NCBI GenBank assembly: GCA_032718475.1
Contig: JAUCBJ010005012.1
Location: forward strand, 1 to 62,763
Reading direction: 5' to 3'
Length of the DNA stretch: 62,763 bases
From: Nemertoderma westbladi
Taxonomy: Eukaryota > Xenacoelomorpha > Nemertodermatida > Nemertodermatidae
Below are positions 56,480-62,763 of this stretch, in pieces. Position 1 is the stretch's first letter. Every line of letters starts with the position of its first letter. The notes under the pieces are model-generated. The model was not told where the DNA came from. It did no database searches and saw only the letters and a list, made by a program, of their open reading frames with translations. A program made the translations under genes and the position numbers.

Positions 56480-57098
56480 GTTAGTCATTCAATGAGACAT
56501 GAGTCAATGATGATTCAATGAGTCAATTGATGCAGTCCATGCTAATGGTATAAATCTGCTGAGGCCTGTCCTGGTAGGCAAACTACTGTATCTTGCAATT
56601 TAAAAAGCAGAAAAGCAGAATCCCCTGCAGATCGATCGCCTGGCCTAAATTAATGAAGTGAGGTGATAATTACGGGTCAGAGATTATTAATAATGCATAA
56701 TGTTAAATACGGTTACGGCATCAAAGGTTTTAAAGTATAAGAATGTCATTATTACCCGGTTGTTTTGATATTTTACGAGATATTTCCCCGAGGGCCAAGT
56801 TGAAAAGTGATTGTAAAGAGCAGGCCCGTAGCCAGGATTTCTTAGTTCGGTAGGCGAGGGAAAATCAGGGTAAGCAGGACCAAATGTGGATTTGGATAAT
56901 TATTATAATACATTTTAATTGTGTAGGTAGACAGCAAAAGTACAGTAGAGCGCCTATATGGAGTCAGCTATTTGTATACAAAGCACAACATAAACAAGCG
57001 CGAAATGGCGCAGGTCCGCGTCTACCAGTGTACTAACGCATGAACTGTCTCTTTGAATGGCTTACTACCAATCTTACTACCAAAAAAAATGGTAGGTG

Positions 57099-58465
57099 CT
57101 ACAATGCACAACGAGCAACAATGACCAACAACGAGCAACAATGAGCAACAACGAGCAACAATGAGCAACAACGAGCAACAATGAGCAACAACGAGCAACA
57201 ATGAGCAATAATAAAGTATAACAATGAGCAACAACGAGCAACAATGAGCAACAACGAGCAACAATGAGCAACAACGATCAACAATGAGCAACAACGAGCA
57301 ACAATGAGCAATAATAAAGTACAACAATGAGCAACAACGAGCAACAATGAGCAACAACGAGCAACAATGAGCAATAATAAAGTACAACAATGAGCAACAA
57401 TGACCAACAACGAGCAACAATGAGCAACAACGAGCAACAATGAGCAACAACGAGCAACAATGAGCAACAACGAGCAACAACGAGCAACAAAGAGCAACAG
57501 CGAGCAACAACGAGAAACAATGAGCAACAACGAGCAACAATGGGCAATAATAAAGTACAACAATGAGCAACAATGACCAACAATGAGCAACAGTGACCAA
57601 CAATGAGCAACAATGACCAACAACGAGCAACAATGAGCAACAACGAGCAACAATGAGCAATAATAAACTACAACAACGAGCAACAATGACCAACAATGAG
57701 CAACAATGAGCAACAACGAGCAACAATGAGCAACAACGAGCAACAATGAGCAAGAACGAGCAACAATGAGCAACAACGAGCAACAATGAGCAATAATAAA
57801 ATACAACAATGAGCAGCAATGACCAACAATGAGCAACAATGACCAACAACGAGCAACAATGAGCAACAATGAGCAACAACGAGCAACAATGAGCAACAAC
57901 AAGCAACAATGAGCAACAACGAGCAACAATGAGCAACAACGAGCAACAATGAGCAACAACGAGCAACAATGAGCAATAATAAAGTACAACAATGACCAAC
58001 AATGACCAACAATGAGCAACAATGAGCAACAACGAGCAACAATGAGCAACAACGAGCAACAATGAGCAAGAACGAGCAACAATGAGCAACAACGAGCAAC
58101 AATGAGCAATAATAAAATACAACAATGAGCAGCAATGACCAACAATGAGCAACAATGACCAACAACGAGCAACAATGAGCAACAATGAGCAACAACGAGC
58201 AACAATGAGCAACAACAAGCAACAATGAGCAACAAAGAGCAACAATGAGCAACAACGAGCAACAACGAGCAACAATGAGCAACAACGAGCAACAATGAGC
58301 AATAATAAAGTACAACAATGACCAACAATGAGCAACAATGACCAACAACGAGCAACAATGAACAAAAATAAAGTACAACAATGAGCAACAATGAGCAACA
58401 ATGAGCAACAACGAGCAACAATGAGCAATAATAAAGTACAACAATGGGCAACAACGAGCAACAAT
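57099..58465 (+). repeat. GAGCAACAA minisatellite in intron 5
   Basis: About 1.37 kb of GAGCAACAACGAGCAACAAT units (18-20 bp), broken at intervals by GAGCAATAATAAAGTACAAC and by GACCAACA variants, with longer blocks repeated (57,660-57,970 and 58,000-58,300 are alike). The minus strand reads as long Leu/Val/Cys frames that are artefacts of the repeat. Confidence 0.9.
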
Positions 58466-59785
58466 TATCGGACAGTGACTTCCAGGTTCTTCCAGGTTGC
58501 CAATTTCTGACAAAAGACGGGCCTTCAAAAGGGCCAAAATTACGGAAATTGTTTCAATAAATTTTTTAGACGAGGTTCATTTACAGTAACTATGAAAATT
58601 GTAATTAAATGATTATTGATAATTATAATATTGCTTGATTGATGATTACAATTATTATAATAATTAATTATTAAATAAATGGTAAAGTAATAGTAAATCA
58701 TTTTTTGTAATATTGTATTATTAGGTAGGGTGCTCTTTAATGTAGCTAAATTTTTTTACTGATGTTCCATCAATGTGATCGGCAAAATTCATCATCCAAT
58801 TTTATCTTTCTTTGCCTACTTCCACGTTACATACTTTTTACCGAACAAGGTCGGGTATATATTAATATTTTGCGATAACAATATAACTATTCGGAAAACA
58901 GCGCTTTTTTCAATGTCATTTTTAGTTTAGTAATATTCGACTATTATTATATCAGAGTGGTCGAGTATTGCACGAGTTGATAACATGTTACAGACTGTAA
59001 CATGTTACAGACTATAGTAACCCAATAACAAAAGTTAGATGGAACTAAGGGAAGCATCGTACGTTCTATTAAAATAATACTGTGCCACAATTAGTGAGCG
59101 AAGCTACTAGCGCACAATTTCAATTAGTATTAGGGCCTGATATCATGTCCGTCCGTCTGTCGTCTGTCTGTCTGTCCGTTTGTCTGTAATGGAAAATTCT
59201 ATCGTTTTGAAGCCTTTGCTCCATTTCAACCTAATTTGGATGGACCTACTAGAGGAAAAGTTACAATATTTTGAAAATTTTTGCGGGGGCATTCATGCTG
59301 CACGAGTCAAGTACTCGGGGTACCCGTTCTCGAGTAACCAGCCGCTCATGCTGCGCGACGCTACACATACGTTCATACGTTTATTTATATACTGCGAGAC
59401 ATTCGAATAGGCTGGAGTTCTGAAGTGCTATAGTGGAACCACAAACATATCCAATCCACACACATACATACTAATAAAGGTGCCGTGATGTCGGGTTATA
59501 ATTCTACCCAAGCTCTCCGAAATGTTGATCCAATCGACGGTAAACAAACCGAAAATATACAAAAAAACCATACCAAATTCAGGATCTTCATAACTCGGTG
59601 AAAAGGGCTCCTTACCGCAACGCTTGCGTTGCGTTTCTAGTACGAGTACTGGCTATGGGCCTGGTAAAGAGTGTGGCCCAAGTGATTTTCCCTTGGAAAA
59701 AAATAGTATTATATATAATAATGAAATATACATTTTATTTATTATTATTAAATTATTCTTCAAAAGAACACAAATAATTTTTCAG
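58466..59785. other. Remainder of intron 5
   Basis: AT-rich. CTGTCTGTCC runs near 59,155-59,180 and a GTTACAGACTGTAAC palindrome near 58,985. No exon recognised. Confidence 0.5.
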
Positions 59786-59903
59786 GTTACTGGAGCGGAT
59801 GAAGAAACACCTCCACCGCCAACAACAACCCAGCAAGTAGCCACAGCTGTTGGTAAAGTTATGGGTGTTTATAGTTGTTTGAATGGACTCAACCACATTA
59901 TTG
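59786..59903 (+). CDS. Secreted C80-like protein, exon 6 (last seen)
   Basis: Acceptor AATTTTTCAG|GTTACTGG in phase 0. Reads VTGADEETPPPPTTTQQVAT then AVGKVMGVYSCLNGLNHIIG. Donor ATTG|GTAGGT, phase 1. The Pro/Thr stretch looks like a linker and the small-residue-rich end could be a membrane-active helix. The next exon is not certain. An acceptor TTTGTTAG at about 59,965 would give a 10-codon terminal exon ending in TGA, or the gene may run past the window. Confidence 0.55.
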
Positions 59904-60183
59904 GTAGGTTTACATTATAATATTATAAAAATGGTTATTATAATTATAACATAATAAATTTGTTAGGCAAACAAACTCTGTCTGTGCCTTATTGAGATCC
60001 TCGCGGCACTTCCGTGTTCCGTCCAGGGTAGAGTGCCCTTTTTCTACTTCGAGGATATACAGGTATATAGGAACTATATACGGATACTGTTGAGTTGACT
60101 GTAGGTCAACCTACCAACTACTGATCTACGATAGGCTGCCTGATCCTACCGGTACCTGTTTCCCAGTTTCCACGTGTTTATTA

Positions 60184-61269
60184 ATGTTTCTGCGGCGCAG
60201 AAACTTATCGCCAGTACAACTAATCGCCTGGTTTACATCGATAGCGTTTATAGCGACGCTAATGGTAGGCGAATTCCTCAGCTTCAGTTATAACTCCAAC
60301 AAGTGGCGAACATTACGTTATTCGGACGCAGAACGTTCCACGGTATTCCTGCTAATCGGGGACCCCCAACTGATTGGGGAACGCGAGGAACCATGGCCGA
60401 TCGGGTTCGCTTCTCGAAGCGACTCGGATTTATTCCTCCGTCGCGGTTTCCTCCGGGCGTTCCGACGAACTCGGCCGGACGTCGTCGTCTTCCTCGGAGA
60501 TCTCTTCGACGAAGGATCCACGACGCTTGACCCCGCCGAATTCGAACGTTACGCTGAACGATTCCGGAATATATTCCGGGAGGCTTTCCAAGAAGCCTCA
60601 ACTATTCTAGTCGACGGCGACAATGATATCGGGGGGGAAGGACGCGAATTAATTCTCGAATCCTCAGTAGACCGATTCAACCGATTAGCTAACCGTCTCG
60701 AAACAGAACTACCTGTCTCATCGCACTGGCTCCGTCTGTGTACAGTTAGTATCCAAGAGAAACTACGTTGTTTCAATGACTCAAACCACACAGATCGGAT
60801 AAACATCTTATTTACTCACTGGTTTAAACGCATAGAAAGATACAAAAGGACTTCTTCTTTCACCGACTTACAAGGAGCTAGAAAACCTCGTTTAGTAGTT
60901 AGCGCTCACGCTCACTATACAGTGATCCGCACATTTACCGATATCGAATACAAAAGAAGGTTTATCACACCTTCAGACGACGCCCCTATTACTTTAGATC
61001 TAACGTCAGACCGTCTGTACAACTTCCAGGTTCCTACTTGTAGTTATAGAATGGGTGTTAGTGCTATCGGCTACGGGGTTCTACTATTGACGGAGGGTGC
61101 TGGTAAGGTAACCGCTACTCTCTCTGTGTACTGGCTGCCCCAACGCTACCCTTACATTGTGCTTTATCTCGTGTGGGTCATGGTACTGGTTTTGTGCGCG
61201 TCTGTTAAAATAATCCCTTTGGATGTGAAATCGAGGTTTTTGAGACGAGTTCGATTGCTTTGTAGCTAA
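60184..61269 (+). CDS. Cdc1/Ted1/PGAP5-family membrane metallophosphoesterase
   Basis: An intact single-exon frame of 361 codons from ATG 60,184. N-terminal membrane anchor (VQLIAWFTSIAFIATLMVGE), then FLLIGDPQLIGE with the DPQ form of motif I seen in Cdc1/Ted1 relatives, VVVFLGDLFDEGS (motif II, GDxFDEG), LVDGDNDIGGEG (motif III), ILFTHW and LVVSAHAHYT (C-terminal metal-binding His pair), and a C-terminal membrane segment (YIVLYLVWVMVLVLCASVKI). Relatives remodel the ethanolamine phosphate of GPI anchors in the ER/Golgi; substrate here is inferred. Length is close to the family's 350-400. GC content is well above the flanks. No intron in a family that usually has several, so it may be a retrocopy, yet all motifs are kept. 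It is on the strand of the C80-like gene and could lie in one of its introns. Confidence 0.75.
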   Translation: MFLRRRNLSPVQLIAWFTSIAFIATLMVGEFLSFSYNSNKWRTLRYSDAERSTVFLLIGDPQLIGEREEPWPIGFASRSDSDLFLRRGFLRAFRRTRPDVVVFLGDLFDEGSTTLDPAEFERYAERFRNIFREAFQEASTILVDGDNDIGGEGRELILESSVDRFNRLANRLETELPVSSHWLRLCTVSIQEKLRCFNDSNHTDRINILFTHWFKRIERYKRTSSFTDLQGARKPRLVVSAHAHYTVIRTFTDIEYKRRFITPSDDAPITLDLTSDRLYNFQVPTCSYRMGVSAIGYGVLLLTEGAGKVTATLSVYWLPQRYPYIVLYLVWVMVLVLCASVKIIPLDVKSRFLRRVRLLCS

Positions 61270-61663
61270 GGTGTTGTTTACTATTTATTTATATTTGGCA
61301 ATACAGTCTACGTCACAATAATACAGTTTGATCTAATAACTATTTACATTATTGTATGAAAAGTATCACATTTCAACTTTATGACCCGGGTGTATGAGCC
61401 GAGGGAGCGCAGCGAGGAATCTTTACATAAATATACAAGAGTCATAAACAAACGTTACCTAGATTATCGTTTGCGTTACGTAATGTTAATAAGATAAGAA
61501 ATGTAGATAAGTAATGTTACTGGGGTATTTTAACTTATTTTATACGGAATATCCATAACTTTATCGTATAAAAATTTGTGAAAAACAATGATAAAGTGTA
61601 CCATTTAATCAAATATTTATATATAATTAATTAAACATTATATAATTGATGATATAACAATTT
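61270..61663. other. Spacer after the phosphoesterase
   Basis: AT-rich with a GAGCCGAGGGAGCGCAGCGA block at about 61,397. No gene and no clear polyadenylation signal directly after the stop. Confidence 0.4.
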
Positions 61664-61806
61664 ACATACTTGTGTGTAAAGTACCACTTTACAGTGTGAT
61701 GATCCGAGTGGCTTTGTTACACGAACGAACGTTAGTGAGTGAGTGAAAATAAAGCCACGAGGATCAGAACACTGTAAAGTACTTTGCAACAAGTATGTAT
61801 GTACGT
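61664..61806. repeat. 143-bp imperfect inverted repeat
   Basis: Left arm ACATACTTG..GTAAAGTAC..TTTACAGTGTGATGATCC..GTGGCTTT pairs with the right arm AAAGCCAC..GGATCAG..ACACTGTAAAGTACTTTG..CAAGTATGT. MITE-like. A related arm may lie at about 61,320-61,460. Confidence 0.7.
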
Positions 61807-61862
61807 TTTATTCCAAAATTGTAACATTACGAAATGATTGTACATATACATTATAAGTGTAT

Positions 61863-62372
61863 GGTGGCCGACTGCTGCCACATAAACCATCAATGTCTAA
61901 TAAAAATAATCGGTTAAAAAATCAATAAAAAAATTCAATAAAAAAAATTTCAATAAAAAATTTCAATAAAAAATTTCAATAAAAAATTCAATAAAAAATT
62001 TCAATAAAAAATTAAATAAAAAAAATTTCAATAAAAAAAATTAAAAAAAAATTCAATAAAAAAAAATTCAATAAAAAAATTCAATAAAAAAAATTTCAAT
62101 AAAAAAAATTACAAAAAAATTCAATAAAAAAATTCAATAAAAAAAATTCAATAAAAAAATATGTTAAATTTTTTTCTTAAACCCACCGTGGCCTACAGCT
62201 GCCAGGTATTCATTTAATACTAACCACTGCAGTTATATTATACTGTATAGGTGGCAGTACTCGGCCACAGCGAAATAGAAAAAAAAATTGCAAAGTAAAA
62301 TTGAATTCACACGTGGCCGACTGCTGCCAAATACTTTCAAACACATGGAAACATGGCCTACAGCTGCCAAAA
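61863..62372. repeat. Five copies of a TGGCCnACnGCTGCCA motif
   Basis: TGGCCGACTGCTGCCA at 61,867 and 62,314; TGGCCTACAGCTGCCA at 62,189 and 62,354; and a reversed TGGCAGTACTCGGCCA at 62,252. The motif is an inverted pair TGGC...GCCA with an 8-base centre. The copies flank the AATAAA array. Confidence 0.6.
61914..62165 (+). repeat. AATAAA-bearing tandem array
   Basis: About 250 bp of TTCAATAAAAAA units (11-16 bp) giving some 17 AATAAA hexamers in a row. It reads as a polyadenylation signal on the plus strand, 650 bp after the phosphoesterase stop. Confidence 0.85.
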
Positions 62373-62585
62373 TGTGTATTTCCTGCAGTATCATTAACTA
62401 ACATACTGTTTTGCTGTACCGGTAGGCTTCCAGTATCCTGTAGTTCGAGATTAGTTTCAGTATTCCGGTACTGAAATTCAAGCTACGAGCCTACATCAGT
62501 AGGCCTACATACAAATCTTGTAGGTACAATGCGGCAGCAGTGATCAGGCCCGGGACGGTAGGTAATTTAAGGGTTTCTGCTAATA

Positions 62586-62763
62586 ATGGCATGGAATAGT
62601 GATTATGGTTTAAAATCATTTCTCAGTGAAGCTGTTGCGCAAAATTGGTCGAGAAAAGAGTTGCTGCCTGCAGCAAAATCTAAATTTGGTCAGTATCCTT
62701 GGTCAATGAGAAGTTTGGATCGGCGTCTGAAGTTTTTTGAAATCAGTTACATCAATTATAATG
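62586..62763 (+). CDS. Helix-turn-helix start of a transposon integrase-like protein (cut by window end)
   Basis: Open from ATG 62,586 to the window edge, 59 codons: MAWNSDYGLKSFLSEAVAQN, then SRKELLPAAKSKFGQYPWSM and RSLDRRLKFFEISYINYN. The DRRLxxF segment following a W-S-xRxL helix is the N-terminal DNA-binding part of a group of integrase-core proteins common in marine invertebrate genomes (recognised from memory, superfamily not certain). The catalytic core would lie beyond the window. Confidence 0.5.
   Translation, partial: MAWNSDYGLKSFLSEAVAQNWSRKELLPAAKSKFGQYPWSMRSLDRRLKFFEISYINYN

Noticed and set aside
57022-58537. Several minus-strand frames of 120-480 codons rich in Leu, Val and Cys
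   Set aside because: They are translations of the GAGCAACAA minisatellite, open in several frames at once because the unit lacks stops on that strand.
60284-60806. Additional frames on both strands over the phosphoesterase
   Set aside because: Shadows of the real 361-codon frame, caused by its higher GC content.

Overview
This is animal nuclear DNA, most likely from a marine invertebrate. Coding sequence is split by GT-AG introns. The window carries BEL/Pao, Gypsy, Penelope-like and LINE retroelements, tRNA-derived SINEs, MITE-like inverted repeats and several minisatellites. The clade cannot be fixed from the sequence alone. The frequent 8-mers TACCGGTA and TAGGCCTA suggest a deuterostome such as an echinoderm or hemichordate, but only weakly.

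Layout. 0-2.4 kb holds a decayed copy of an unidentified gag-like repeat family (family O). 2.7-3.6 kb holds a 49-nt C tract and a cluster of tRNA-derived repeats that carry hammerhead ribozymes. 4.1-9.5 kb is a dead BEL-like gag-protease element, itself hit by a LINE and by a SINE with a 41-bp duplication. 10.4-11.25 kb is an unidentified AT-rich broken gene, and 11.3-11.8 kb a LINE tail. 11.8-26.6 kb is one nested locus. A family O element on the minus strand was cut by a 6.5-kb LTR element that encodes gag only (13,104-19,626, TSD TATTT, LTRs nearly identical) and by a 3.7-kb DNA transposon (21,321-25,068). 28.2-29.8 kb is a truncated Penelope-like element, 30.3-37.7 kb a broken BEL/Pao element, 39.4-40.6 kb a tandem repeat plus a solo family O terminal repeat, 40.8-42.5 kb a broken LINE, 42.9-43.4 kb a MITE, and 43.6-45.9 kb a decayed 3'-5' exonuclease-like gene.

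The most gene-like part is 47.9-59.9 kb (+). Six exons join in phase. They encode a signal peptide and then a region resembling the peptidase C80 (autoprocessing cysteine protease) fold known from large bacterial toxins. The expected catalytic His position is Phe and the Cys is kept. The donor site of exon 4 has been tandemly amplified into a 42-bp minisatellite. A Gypsy element without gag, in which the 5' LTR is fused to pol, inserted into that array (TSD GTAAG). Intron 5 carries a second, 1.4-kb minisatellite.

Downstream lies an intact single-exon Cdc1/PGAP5-type membrane metallophosphoesterase (60,184-61,269). It is followed by an inverted repeat, an array of AATAAA-bearing units and, at the window edge, the start of a transposable-element integrase-like protein. 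Two genes look alive, the secreted C80-like gene and the metallophosphoesterase. Nearly everything else is transposon-derived.
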